From Bacillota bacterium (lineage in GTDB: Bacteria; Bacillota; Clostridia; DSM-8532): a stretch of DNA of 64,000 bases. The DNA lies in contig JAEZLR010000045.1 of assembly GCA_023415205.1 (NCBI GenBank), positions 124,001 through 188,000 of the forward strand, given 5' to 3'. The translations under genes were made by a program, and so were the position numbers. Below, piece by piece: positions 1 through 8,557 of the stretch (its first letter is position 1; each line of letters starts with the position of its first letter). The notes under the pieces were generated by a model that worked only from the letters and a program-made list of their open reading frames with translations, searched no databases and was not told the origin of the DNA.

Positions 1-16
1 TGACACTTAAATTCAT
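1..16 (-). CDS. Start of a second ABC permease gene (partial)
   Basis: On the minus strand an ATG at 16-14 overlaps the TGA stop of the upstream permease (ATGA overlap) and is preceded by AAGGAG at good spacing. Only five codons (Met-Asn-Leu-Ser-Val) lie inside the window. In sugar ABC operons the MalF-like permease is normally followed by a MalG-like permease, so that is the likely identity, but this rests on position only. Confidence 0.5.
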
Positions 17-906
17 ATCAGGTTTCTCCTTATCCGTGATTCAATCTTGAATAAGATGGAAACCAGCAAGCTTATGATAATAAACATTAAAAAGGCTGCG
101 GTTGACAACCTCTGTAAGGATAGGTTTTGGAAGTTGTTGTTCATAAAGTTCTGGAGCATATAAATGCTTTTATGAGGGTAGTTGCCAGCCAATTGGTAGG
201 ATTCTCGAAAAACCTTGAAGGAGTTGATGATGGATATCACAAGGACAAAAAATCCCGACGGGGCCAGGTAGGGCAGGGTTATTTTTCGAAAGCATAGGAA
301 AGGTCCGGCACCATCCATGTGGGCAGATTCATAATACTCCTTGGGAATATTGTTCAAACCGGCCAAAAGCAAGATCATGTTATAGCCGCAGTTCTTCCAG
401 ATGTAGAGCAATATGAGGACGGCCAAGGCCCCCTCGCTTTTGATCCAGTCAATGGGAGGAATACCCAAGAGGGCAGTGAGGGAGTTTAATACACCCTGTT
501 CATGAAAGACAATCTGCCAGACCAAAATGACTGAAGCCACAGGAATGACCAGGGGGAGAATAAATATGCTTCGAAAAAAGGGAAGCCCCTTAATCTTTGT
601 ATTTAAAAGCAGGGCAAAGCCTAAAGAGACAATAATTATAAGCGGAAGACAAAGGGCGTTAAAGCATAGGGTGTTCTTCAAAGCAAGAATAAAGGAACTG
701 CTTTGAAATAGAGATTGAAAATTTTTAAGGCCCACAAACTGGGTGCCGCCTATTCCTTCAGTGAAACAGTAATACAGGCTTAATAAGAAGGGTGCTACAA
801 AGAACAGGACGAAGCCTGCGAGGCTGGGCAATGCAAATACCAACCCCGCAAGCGCTTCGCTCGTCTTTATTTTAATGGGGAGACCATGGGTACGCTTTTT
901 CTTCAT
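13..906 (-). CDS. Sugar-type ABC transporter permease (MalF/UgpA-like)
   Basis: A 297-residue inner-membrane permease of the binding-protein-dependent transport family. It has about six hydrophobic segments, starting near residue 20, and near residues 190-220 the EAA loop that docks on the ATPase, seen as EYYESAHMDGAGPF followed by FRKITLPYLAP. The length is usual for MalF/LacF/UgpA-type permeases. It starts 9 bases after the binding-protein gene ends and overlaps the next gene by 4 bases, so the three form one operon. No ATPase gene is in the window; such importers often share one MsmX-type ATPase encoded elsewhere. The substrate is unknown; sugar is inferred from the family. Confidence 0.9.
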   Translation of the reverse strand: MKKKRTHGLPIKIKTSEALAGLVFALPSLAGFVLFFVAPFLLSLYYCFTEGIGGTQFVGLKNFQSLFQSSSFILALKNTLCFNALCLPLIIIVSLGFALLLNTKIKGLPFFRSIFILPLVIPVASVILVWQIVFHEQGVLNSLTALLGIPPIDWIKSEGALAVLILLYIWKNCGYNMILLLAGLNNIPKEYYESAHMDGAGPFLCFRKITLPYLAPSGFFVLVISIINSFKVFRESYQLAGNYPHKSIYMLQNFMNNNFQNLSLQRLSTAAFLMFIIISLLVSILFKIESRIRRNLI

Positions 907-915
907 TCTTTTACC

Positions 916-3504
916 TTATTCATTCAAGAAGAGTGTTACTTTTTCGTCGATTTCCTTTGCAGCTTGCTCTGCGGTGCGCTTACCCGTAAGGAAAGCCTGA
1001 AGCCCCTCATTGATAATGTTTTCGACTTCATAGTCCAGAACAGGAGGAGCAGCCATATGGTTGGTTATGTCAACAGCCATGTCAGCGACTGTATCAGTCA
1101 AAGGAACAGCATTAAAAGACATCTTTCTGACACCATCACTTAAAGTGATCTCATTACTGAAATTGGTCTTTTCTGCCTCGATATCCTTGATATAGGCGCT
1201 TTTATTAATGGGTTGGCCCGAAGGAAGATTGTTAATCCCATGGCTGTCAAAGGTTCTTTGTATATCCTCAGATAGAAGAATCTTGATAAAATCAAAAGCA
1301 GCTTGTGGATTCTTGCACTTTGCATTGATGGACACAACGTCGCTCAGTTTTGTAGGGTATTTAGCCCCGGCTTCAGCGGTAGGGAATGGCAGGATAATAA
1401 AGTCATCCCCAAGCAGACTTGTCATGATGGAATTATGCGAAGCTAGGCGATTGGGTGCTAGGTCGCCTAATGAAATCATCCTGAGCTTGTTGTCCTTCAA
1501 GAGAACCGGAGGGAAGTCCAAGTTCATCTGTGCTTCACTAGAAAGAACCAGAGGGGCTATTTCTTTATAAGTCATCATAAGATCTATAAATTCATTTGAT
1601 TTAAAATGCGTTGTTTTATTCTGGTAGTCGACAAATTGTACTCCACTGGAACGGACAAGCGAAAGAAAATCTACGGAGGAATCAAATAAGTATTGGCCAC
1701 CGGATGGATTTGAAGCCTTATATTTGGAAATGACATCCTTAAGATCGCTTAACGTCCATCCTGATGCATCCGTTGTTAATCCTAATGCAGCAAGTCCTGA
1801 TTTTGAGGTAAAAAGGTTTGGGATGGAAAAGAAGAGTGGAATATAGTACCTCTTGCCATTGATGACTCCGGCATTAAAGACTTCCGGATAAAACGCGGTT
1901 GTGTCGAAGGAGGAATCACTCTCAATTAGTGGGTTCATATCAGTAAAAGCTCCGGTGGTCATGGTCTTTGTTATCGAATTAAAAAAGAATGTTCTATAGA
2001 TGAAAATATCGGGGCCTTCACCGGCCATAACACTGGTGGTCAACTGGGTTCTATAGTTTTCAAAATCCGTATAGGGATGCGATATTCCGTCGATCTGCAC
2101 ATCTGTGTGCCTCTCGTTGAAGACACGAATGGCATTCTTAATATAGACATCGAAATCCATATAGTGCAGGGTTAATTCTTCGACCTGAGAGGGGTTGTTT
2201 GTCGGGGAAGAAGGTGCCTTGACAGAGGGAATCTCCTTAAAATAGGCGATGACCCTATTCTGCATATCCCTACTGGCAATCTCCCTAGTCTTGCTGCCTG
2301 TTTGATAGTTCATGAGTTCCTCATGAACTATTTCGCCTATCGTGTAATCCTGAATCCTGCATAGGAGCTTCCCTTTGACAATCTCGTCCATTTGAGCAAT
2401 GAGACGAGTAAGAGTCGCCTCATCGACACTACCCCCAGACTGTTTTGAGCTCAAATTAATGTTGTTCTCCTTAACTTTGTCATAAGCTTCAAGTTTGACC
2501 GGGATAGCTTCTATTTCGCCTCTTGCCTGCTGCTCTTCAGTTGAAAGAAGATGCTTGATAAATTCATAGGCGGTGTCTTTATTAGTACAGTTTTTATTGA
2601 TAGCCACCAGGACTGAGGGCGTTGCCGGAATGCTGCTTTCCTGATCGGATAGGGTATAGCTCAGGAGGACAGGATCTTTAACTTCCTTATTAAAAGTTTG
2701 GTAGGGCGTGACTGTGCTATGAACATTGCGTATAGGCCAAGTGAATAGCGCCACCTTGCCTTGGGAGAACAAGGATAAATCCCATGAGTTTTCAGTGTCA
2801 ACTGCAGCCGATTGATTAAGGTCTTGATATTGATCCATAAAAATCCTGAATTCTTCAGTATCAAAAGAAGCTGTTTGATTAATAGGATCAACAAAATAAT
2901 TGATGTAGCCCATGTATGGGAGAGAATTAATAAATGCGGTTCCATCTTGAGAGGGAAAGTTTTTTGATCGCGTAATCATGTCTTCAAGAGACAGAACCTT
3001 CTTATCTGGGTTAGGATTATGGGATTGCATTAATTCTTCTGTGGATAACAGCGCGTCCACAGTGTAGGATAGGGGGATCAGGTACCTCTTTCCGTCTTTT
3101 ACCCCACAGTCCATAATTTTTTGGTGGTAATCCTCCAGTTTAAACGTTTCGTCCTTCTTGATGAGCTCATTGATATCATAGAAGGCATTAAGGGTGAGAT
3201 ATTGAGCAGGGTTGTATATATAGGAAGAGTATAAAACGATGATATCGGGCCCGGTACCGTTAGAAAGCTCGGAAAGAAGAGTATCCCCATAATCCTGTAT
3301 CTCATCTGTGAAAAAGGTCCTTATGTTAATCTTCCCATTTTCACGACCCGAGTTAAATCTATCAACAGACTGTTTTGTTGATAGATCATTATCAAAAAGA
3401 TACATGCTGAGATCTGAATTTTTCGTGCTTGTATTTGTGCTCTGACAGGATGTAGAGGCCAAAAGCATGGCCAGTATTAAGAGGTATAGTATAAAACGTT
3501 TCAT
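916..3504 (-). CDS. Lipoprotein with two tandem extracellular solute-binding domains
   Basis: An 862-residue exported lipoprotein. I start it at 3504 because CAGGAGGAAT lies just upstream and the result is a clean signal peptide with lipobox LLASTSC. The mature part holds two copies of a family-1 extracellular solute-binding domain, roughly residues 25-410 and 440-862. Matching segments in each half include GPDI, a DINELI/DMNPLI segment, GVKDGKRYLIPL against GVINGKRYYIPL, and a C-terminal AYEFIKHLLS against AFDFIKILLS. Single-domain relatives are about 400-450 residues. It is followed directly by the permease gene. A fused pair of receptors could bind two ligands or raise the local receptor number; which one cannot be told from sequence. 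Confidence 0.88.
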   Translation of the reverse strand: MKRFILYLLILAMLLASTSCQSTNTSTKNSDLSMYLFDNDLSTKQSVDRFNSGRENGKINIRTFFTDEIQDYGDTLLSELSNGTGPDIIVLYSSYIYNPAQYLTLNAFYDINELIKKDETFKLEDYHQKIMDCGVKDGKRYLIPLSYTVDALLSTEELMQSHNPNPDKKVLSLEDMITRSKNFPSQDGTAFINSLPYMGYINYFVDPINQTASFDTEEFRIFMDQYQDLNQSAAVDTENSWDLSLFSQGKVALFTWPIRNVHSTVTPYQTFNKEVKDPVLLSYTLSDQESSIPATPSVLVAINKNCTNKDTAYEFIKHLLSTEEQQARGEIEAIPVKLEAYDKVKENNINLSSKQSGGSVDEATLTRLIAQMDEIVKGKLLCRIQDYTIGEIVHEELMNYQTGSKTREIASRDMQNRVIAYFKEIPSVKAPSSPTNNPSQVEELTLHYMDFDVYIKNAIRVFNERHTDVQIDGISHPYTDFENYRTQLTTSVMAGEGPDIFIYRTFFFNSITKTMTTGAFTDMNPLIESDSSFDTTAFYPEVFNAGVINGKRYYIPLFFSIPNLFTSKSGLAALGLTTDASGWTLSDLKDVISKYKASNPSGGQYLFDSSVDFLSLVRSSGVQFVDYQNKTTHFKSNEFIDLMMTYKEIAPLVLSSEAQMNLDFPPVLLKDNKLRMISLGDLAPNRLASHNSIMTSLLGDDFIILPFPTAEAGAKYPTKLSDVVSINAKCKNPQAAFDFIKILLSEDIQRTFDSHGINNLPSGQPINKSAYIKDIEAEKTNFSNEITLSDGVRKMSFNAVPLTDTVADMAVDITNHMAAPPVLDYEVENIINEGLQAFLTGKRTAEQAAKEIDEKVTLFLNE

Positions 3505-3526
3505 TTTTGGATTCCTCCTGTATGGG

Positions 3527-3615
3527 ACCCATTTATAATGGGTGTCTAAATACCAAGGTAGCATACAGGATTGTCATATGATAAGCCATGAAAGTCATTA
3601 TTTGGGTCATATGAC
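3527..3615. promoter_or_regulatory. Palindromes upstream of the binding-protein gene
   Basis: GTCATATGAT at 3573-3582 and the perfect palindrome GTCATATGAC at 3606-3615 sit with centres 33 bp apart, about three helical turns, so they would face the same side of the helix. A further 7-bp stem with 3-base loop (ACCCATT/AATGGGT, 3527-3543) lies just before the ribosome binding site. The spacing suggests an operator for a dimeric regulator, possibly the NarL-type regulator encoded upstream; that link is inference. Confidence 0.45.
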
Positions 3616-3664
3616 TTTAAGAAACAGACTACAGATTTGATACTTAAGCATCACTAAAAGAGGC

Positions 3665-4915
3665 TCAAGGGGATATTTTCTCAATCAGCTTGAGAGGGTT
3701 AATGATCTTTTTGAGTTTAAAGGTAGTATTATTCTTTGTGAATGTAAGCTCGTCTCCTGTGTTTAAAGCCGCTTCCCAAAAGGTCTCAGGAGAAATCTCC
3801 GGGTTTACCTGACAGGCCAGAGTGTACATCCCTGCAATGTAGGCTAACCCTACACTTTTATCATTCTGACGGTAAAAAGCATAATCCTTCCTTCCTGTGG
3901 GCGCTGCGGTACATTTGGAGTCCATAGGCACTAGCAGACCTTCTTTCGCATGGGTATACCGCCCAAAGGTATAAAAGTCATTGGAATAGCTAATGGCAGG
4001 CGTATAAGAGGATAAGCCATTGGGATCGGCCAGCGGGTCTCTTCCTAATCCATTAAAATCCATGGTATAGTCAGAGGTTTCATAAAGAAGGGATGAGACA
4101 ACAAAGATGCCTTGGTCCTGCGCCTTCTTGATGCATTCTTCGACATGGTATAAGGCTTTACTGTTGGTGGGAATGGTTTGGCCGATACAGATCGCCCGTA
4201 TTTTATTGGGAGCCTCCAGTTCCTCATTCAACTCAAGGATTTTGTTAAGAGCGGCTACCAGAGGTTCATATAATAGAACCTGGTTATTATAGTACTTATC
4301 GTAGTAGGAAAGGGGGGCAGCATCGGCAAGATGAGTTTCAGCAAAATAGTAGAGCTTGGCGTCGGGTGAGATTCCTACTGTTTTTCCTACTGTCAGCGAT
4401 GCGAGCTTGCTTCCGGATACCGAGGCTTCCTTGCTCACCACCGAGATTTCCTCATAGCTTACCAGAGCATGCCAGTATTCGGTGTGATCGGGTAAAAGGA
4501 CGTCATCAATTATTGCGATACCAATATTCTCACCAGTAATACCTTGCTGATGGAGGCTTTCGATACCCAGTCCGGGGCTTTTTCCATAGGCAAGGATTTT
4601 TTTAGGATCGTACCCCTCCGGCAACCAGTAAGGCCATTTGGTATTGGTGTCAAAATCTGCATAAATCAGGTCATCAAAGCTCGTATTTAACTTTATACCC
4701 GTCAGGTCATAACCCCGTAGATCAACCTGCATGGCCTCCTTGTTATTTACATCATAATGGGGAATGTGATCCAGAGTCGTCCGGTGTAAATCGAGGGCTT
4801 CTATGGATCGAGTGATTGTAATCGTAGTAACATTTTCTTTGGGTTCAAAGGTCAGGGTGCAACCCTGGAGAGTCACAAGGAGAAGCCCAAGGATAAATAG
4901 GCCTAACCTTTTCAT
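3665..4915 (-). CDS. Lipoprotein with a degenerate subtilisin-like (S8) fold
   Basis: A 416-residue protein with a signal peptide and lipobox TLQGC (Cys19). From about residue 125 it follows the peptidase S8 layout: ITGENIGIAIIDD (catalytic Asp strand), GISPDAKLYYF, an AQDQGIFVVSS strand, and near the end KSVGLAYIAGMYTLA plus QVNPEISPE, matching the Ser helix and the following helix of subtilases. The His-loop motif HGTxVAG is replaced by SGSKLAS (residues 167-173), and the oxyanion Asn that normally follows the GxxVV strand is absent. Asp and Ser positions appear kept. It is thus predicted inactive as a protease and may be a binding or sensing domain. It overlaps the response-regulator gene by 4 bases. 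Confidence 0.72.
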   Translation of the reverse strand: MKRLGLFILGLLLVTLQGCTLTFEPKENVTTITITRSIEALDLHRTTLDHIPHYDVNNKEAMQVDLRGYDLTGIKLNTSFDDLIYADFDTNTKWPYWLPEGYDPKKILAYGKSPGLGIESLHQQGITGENIGIAIIDDVLLPDHTEYWHALVSYEEISVVSKEASVSGSKLASLTVGKTVGISPDAKLYYFAETHLADAAPLSYYDKYYNNQVLLYEPLVAALNKILELNEELEAPNKIRAICIGQTIPTNSKALYHVEECIKKAQDQGIFVVSSLLYETSDYTMDFNGLGRDPLADPNGLSSYTPAISYSNDFYTFGRYTHAKEGLLVPMDSKCTAAPTGRKDYAFYRQNDKSVGLAYIAGMYTLACQVNPEISPETFWEAALNTGDELTFTKNNTTFKLKKIINPLKLIEKISP

Positions 4916-5577
4916 GATGCTTCACCTTCCTCACCCGTTTTGCCCAATAGAGCCTTTAATACTTCAATGGCCTTGGCCCTGTCGCTGGTACCTATCTTGT
5001 TATAAATTGCACTGATATAGTTTTTCACAGTTCCTTCAGTGATATAGAGTGAGCTGGCCATATCCCGATTGCTCATTCCCTTGACAATCAACCGCGCAAT
5101 CTCCATTTCACGCTCCGACAGCTCCTTGATATGCTCTGCTTCAGCTTTTTGCATATTGCTCAGACGCCCGGCAAGCTTGGCAGCTACTGAGGAGGGCATC
5201 ATGAGGTTGCCTTTGGTACTGTCTCGTACAGCCTGAATCAGGTGTTCTCCTGGCATATCCTTTAAAAGATAGCCGCTGGCGCCAAAACGGAGGGCCTGTA
5301 TGATATATTCTTCATCGTTAAAGGTGGTCAGTATGATAACAGCAATCTCAGGAAATTGCTTTTTGATAAGGCGTGTGCTCTCCACACCATCCATAACGGG
5401 CATGCGGATATCCATCAGAACAATATCTGGGTGGAGCTCCTGAGTCAAGAGAAGGGCTTGTTCTCCGTTTTCAGCGGCAGCAATGACCTCCATGTCATCT
5501 TCCAGATCGAAAATAGTCTTCAATCCGTCTCTCATAAGGGTTTGATCATCAGCAACAAGTATTCTGATTTTTTTCAC
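4912..5577 (-). CDS. NarL/LuxR-type two-component response regulator
   Basis: A 221-residue regulator with an N-terminal receiver domain (acidic pair in ILVADDQ, phospho-acceptor Asp in IVLMDIRMP, Lys in YLLKDMPG) and a C-terminal LuxR helix-turn-helix (LSEREMEIARLIVKGMSNRD, then ITEGTVKNYISAIYNKI). I start it at the GTG at 5577: GAGGAGG ends 6 bases upstream, whereas the GTG at 5592 has no such site. It overlaps the kinase gene by 29 bases and the following lipoprotein gene by 4, indicating translational coupling. It probably controls the downstream transporter genes, but the targets are inferred. Confidence 0.93.
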   Translation of the reverse strand: MKKIRILVADDQTLMRDGLKTIFDLEDDMEVIAAAENGEQALLLTQELHPDIVLMDIRMPVMDGVESTRLIKKQFPEIAVIILTTFNDEEYIIQALRFGASGYLLKDMPGEHLIQAVRDSTKGNLMMPSSVAAKLAGRLSNMQKAEAEHIKELSEREMEIARLIVKGMSNRDMASSLYITEGTVKNYISAIYNKIGTSDRAKAIEVLKALLGKTGEEGEAS

Positions 5578-6775
5578 AAAGTACCTCCTCACCCACGGGC
5601 ATCATAATGGTTAAATCAAATCCCTGGCTTGCGCCGGACGTGATTTTTAGGTCTCCTCCTAGAGCCTGTACCCGTTCTTTCATGGCAGTCAATCCAAAAC
5701 CAAAATCAACATTTTGACACCCGGAGCCATTATCCTTTAATTGAAAAAGGGTATGCTCCTTCATTTTTTTCAAGGAAAAGGAAAACACGGTACACTGACC
5801 ATGGCGTATTCCATTGGTAAGTCCTTCCTGTAATGCACTAAATAGCACTTTACTCTGCGCCTCGGAGATAGTCAAGTCGGAGTCATAGTCAAAGTGTATT
5901 TTAACGTCAGCATGGATCTCTGTTTCACGTATTAGGGATTCAACGGAAGGGATCAAGGAAAGAATATCATTCCCTTCCTTCAAGGCACGGACGGATAATC
6001 GGATGTTTTCCAGCCCCTTACGAACCTGACCTTGGGCTAGATCTAATTTCTCTGTCGCCAAGGTATTGTTTTTGGCAAGGAGACGTTTACCCGCCTCTAT
6101 TTCAATCAGAACAGTAGTCAAGGTATGGCCTACTGTATCATGAATCTCCCGGGCGATCCGGTTACGCTCGTTGATAGCGGTCATTTTTTCAAGCTCCTTT
6201 AAGGATTCATTGAGCTTGAGATTGGTTTCCTCCAGCTTTTGCGTTTTCGTTTCCAGTTGGGACATGGTATTAGCCAGAACCTGGCTTTGAGTGAATTGTC
6301 CCTTGGCGATATAGACGATCAGGTAAATCAGAACGAAATAGAGGGCATTATCGTACAACGTAGGGGAAAAATAGTCAAAATCAAAGGTATTCCATTTTAT
6401 ATAGCGGGCATACCTTACAAAAAGGTAATTAAGATAAGTGATCAAGCCCGTCATAACACTGAACCTAAGGGAAAAGCACAAAGTGGCGTCCGTTATGAGC
6501 ACATAGAAGTAGATTTCTGAGACCTTGGACATATCCATCATGGAAATAAAATAGACCAGAATAATATCCACCATAAACGTAAGCTTTGCCACAGATTGAT
6601 AAAACCCTGCTTTCCTAAGAAGAACCCTCCTAAGATAAAAGGATAGCAGGAGCATAAGGAACAGAGGAAGAAGCAGTGCAACTTGTCCTGGGTTACCCGA
6701 CAGGGTAGATATAAAGGTTATGGTAAGGCATAGGGTAATGACTATCGCTAGGAGATTTTGGCTTTTTTTGTCCAT
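5549..6775 (-). CDS. Sensor histidine kinase, HisKA_3 (NarX/DesK-like) family
   Basis: A 408-residue membrane kinase. The start at 6775 has AAAGGA 7 bases upstream. The first 180 residues hold about six hydrophobic segments with no clear extracytoplasmic domain. A coiled segment rich in Leu/Glu/Lys follows, then the phospho-acceptor box NERNRIAREIHDTVGH and an ATPase domain with ALQEGLTNGIRHG, DNGSGC and FGFGLTAMKERV. This is the usual partner of NarL-type regulators. With such a small sensing surface, the signal may come through the membrane or from the neighbouring lipoprotein; that is inference. Confidence 0.92.
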   Translation of the reverse strand: MDKKSQNLLAIVITLCLTITFISTLSGNPGQVALLLPLFLMLLLSFYLRRVLLRKAGFYQSVAKLTFMVDIILVYFISMMDMSKVSEIYFYVLITDATLCFSLRFSVMTGLITYLNYLFVRYARYIKWNTFDFDYFSPTLYDNALYFVLIYLIVYIAKGQFTQSQVLANTMSQLETKTQKLEETNLKLNESLKELEKMTAINERNRIAREIHDTVGHTLTTVLIEIEAGKRLLAKNNTLATEKLDLAQGQVRKGLENIRLSVRALKEGNDILSLIPSVESLIRETEIHADVKIHFDYDSDLTISEAQSKVLFSALQEGLTNGIRHGQCTVFSFSLKKMKEHTLFQLKDNGSGCQNVDFGFGLTAMKERVQALGGDLKITSGASQGFDLTIMMPVGEEVLCEKNQNTCC

Positions 6776-6900
6776 GCTACTGTCCTTTTTTAAAAATGTA
6801 ATATTTATACTATAGCACAAAAAAAGAACCGCGGAACCCATGTTTATTCTTTTCAATTTGCACATACTAGCTTTGAATGACCCCATGGAGGAGCTAGTTT

Positions 6901-7758
6901 ATGATGGACGACAGAACAGCCTATCACATATTAAAGATAAAGCCCGGAACAACCCTATCGGATATAGACAAGAAGTACGAGCTCTTTGTGAAGCTTTATA
7001 AGCGTTATCTTATGGGCGAGACCTTGGAGTATACACCCGGGCAGCTCGCTAAAATGAAGGAAGCTTATGAAAGCCTTCTCTATAAAAGAATCAATGATGA
7101 GGAGCTTCAATCCCTCTATCCCCGGGAAAGCCAAAGCCTTGGCTATCAAGCCTGGAAGCTTAGCTCACGGCTGGCCGGACCGTTCTTAAGAAGACACCGG
7201 GGCAAAGTGATTTATACCTTGGTCATGAGTATGCTGACCCTCATTATTATCCTTATCATCAACTATCAGCCTGTGGATCTTAAGATCACAGTGATCCACG
7301 ATCCTATCGCCTCCATGATGGAGTACCACTATCGCACCCAGCTCATAGACGCTTTTAAAATGGAGCTCCAGGAATATCTCTCCGCCATTCAAAAGCCTGT
7401 TTTAGAGTATCAAAGCCTCTTTAGTGATGAGGGGCTCTCTTTTGAGGACCTTTCCTTTTTTTCCGCAAAGGATGTGGATGTGTATGTCATGGAAGAAGAA
7501 ATGCTTATCAGCCTTTCGGAATTGGGCTTGGAGTTCACACCCCTGGATTTTTCCGGGGATAAGCCTGTTTATGCCCCTACACTTAAGGATAGAGGCTCCC
7601 GAAATAATATTAAGGTTGATCAGAGGACAACCTTCTACCAGTATCTCTGTAATCTTAATAATGACAATCAAGTCTGGGTCGCTGTTGTCCCAACCCAATC
7701 GGAGCATAAGGAAAAGGCACTATGGTTTTTGCGCTATATCAGTACGCCCGATGAATGA
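6901..7758 (+). CDS. Membrane protein with J-domain-like N-terminus lacking HPD
   Basis: A 285-residue protein of unknown function. Residues 6-60 resemble a DnaJ fold (AYHILKIKPGTTLSDIDKKY near the start, then KMKEAYESLL), but where J-domains carry His-Pro-Asp this protein reads KLYKRYLMG, so it should not stimulate DnaK. A single hydrophobic segment follows near residues 103-122, and then a hydrophilic domain of about 160 residues that I do not recognise. GGAGGA precedes the start; the adjacent second ATG at 6904 is an equally possible start. It is transcribed away from the histidine kinase gene. Confidence 0.7.
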   Translation: MMDDRTAYHILKIKPGTTLSDIDKKYELFVKLYKRYLMGETLEYTPGQLAKMKEAYESLLYKRINDEELQSLYPRESQSLGYQAWKLSSRLAGPFLRRHRGKVIYTLVMSMLTLIIILIINYQPVDLKITVIHDPIASMMEYHYRTQLIDAFKMELQEYLSAIQKPVLEYQSLFSDEGLSFEDLSFFSAKDVDVYVMEEEMLISLSELGLEFTPLDFSGDKPVYAPTLKDRGSRNNIKVDQRTTFYQYLCNLNNDNQVWVAVVPTQSEHKEKALWFLRYISTPDE

Positions 7759-7804
7759 ATATCAGCCGATGATAGCTTTTTAAGTTCAATCGGAAGTGAA
7801 AAGC

Positions 7805-7849
7805 AGTATTTCAAAATAGACAAATAATTGCTATACTGTTTGAAATACT
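7805..7849. promoter_or_regulatory. Inverted repeat flanking a candidate promoter
   Basis: AGTATTTCAAA (7805-7815) and its exact reverse complement TTTGAAATACT (7839-7849) are separated by 23 bases that contain a TATACT -10 candidate at 7832-7837. The position just before the HAD phosphatase gene suggests an operator or a hairpin in the leader. There is no convincing -35 hexamer. Confidence 0.45.
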
Positions 7850-7874
7850 ACTTGACAGTTGAGAGGTTGGACGT

Positions 7875-8531
7875 ATGTACAAGTACATTTTATTTGATCT
7901 GGACGGAACGCTGACAGATCCCAAGGAAGGGATTACCCGTTGTGTACAGTATGCCCTGAGCCATTTTAATATTGATGAGCCTAATTTGGATGCATTAACT
8001 CGCTTTATTGGCCCGCCCATGCACCTGTCCTTCAGAGATTTCTATGGCTTTGATGAAGAAAAGGTCAAGCGTGCTGTTGAAAAGTATCGGGAACGGTTCA
8101 ATACCATAGGCATTTTTGAAAACGGTGCCTTTGAAGGCATACATCAAATGCTGGAAACCTTGAAGAAGAAGGACAGAATTCTGGCCCTGGCCACCTCCAA
8201 GCCCGAGGTTCAGGCCCAGAGAATCCTTGAAAAGTACGACCTGATCCAATACTTTGATTGTGTCGTAGGCAGCGAGCTTGATGGGACACGGGGGAATAAG
8301 GCCGAAGTTATCAGAGAGGTATTCAGGCGGCTCGATCTCTCGCCCTTACAACAGACCCACGCATTGATGGTGGGGGACAGAAAATACGATATTCTTGGGG
8401 CGAAGGCCTGTGGTATCCATTCGGTGGGCGTGAAATTTGGCTATGCTGAGGAGAACGAACTGGAGCTTGCCGGGGCCGATTATGTGGTGAATACTATTGA
8501 AGAACTGACTGAACTTCTCTTGGCTCATTAG
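7875..8531 (+). CDS. HAD-family phosphatase (phosphoglycolate phosphatase/PpaX-like)
   Basis: A 218-residue haloacid-dehalogenase hydrolase. Motif I is DLDGTLTDP near the N-terminus (Asp nucleophile and general acid), motif II is the Thr/Ser in LALATSKPE, and the last motif is MVGDRKYDILGAKACG. An all-helical cap lies between motifs I and II. The best family match is Gph/PpaX-like phosphatases that act on small phosphate esters such as phosphoglycolate or pyrophosphate; the substrate is not decided by sequence. GAGAGG precedes the start. It heads a tight row with the Nudix and HD genes. Confidence 0.9.
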   Translation: MYKYILFDLDGTLTDPKEGITRCVQYALSHFNIDEPNLDALTRFIGPPMHLSFRDFYGFDEEKVKRAVEKYRERFNTIGIFENGAFEGIHQMLETLKKKDRILALATSKPEVQAQRILEKYDLIQYFDCVVGSELDGTRGNKAEVIREVFRRLDLSPLQQTHALMVGDRKYDILGAKACGIHSVGVKFGYAEENELELAGADYVVNTIEELTELLLAH

Positions 8532-8557
8532 CCAAGGGCCTTGTCAGGGGTGAGGAT

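Noticed and set aside
886..1143. 85-codon plus-strand frame over the start of the permease and the end of the binding-protein gene
   Set aside because: It runs antisense to two recognised genes and has no ribosome site.
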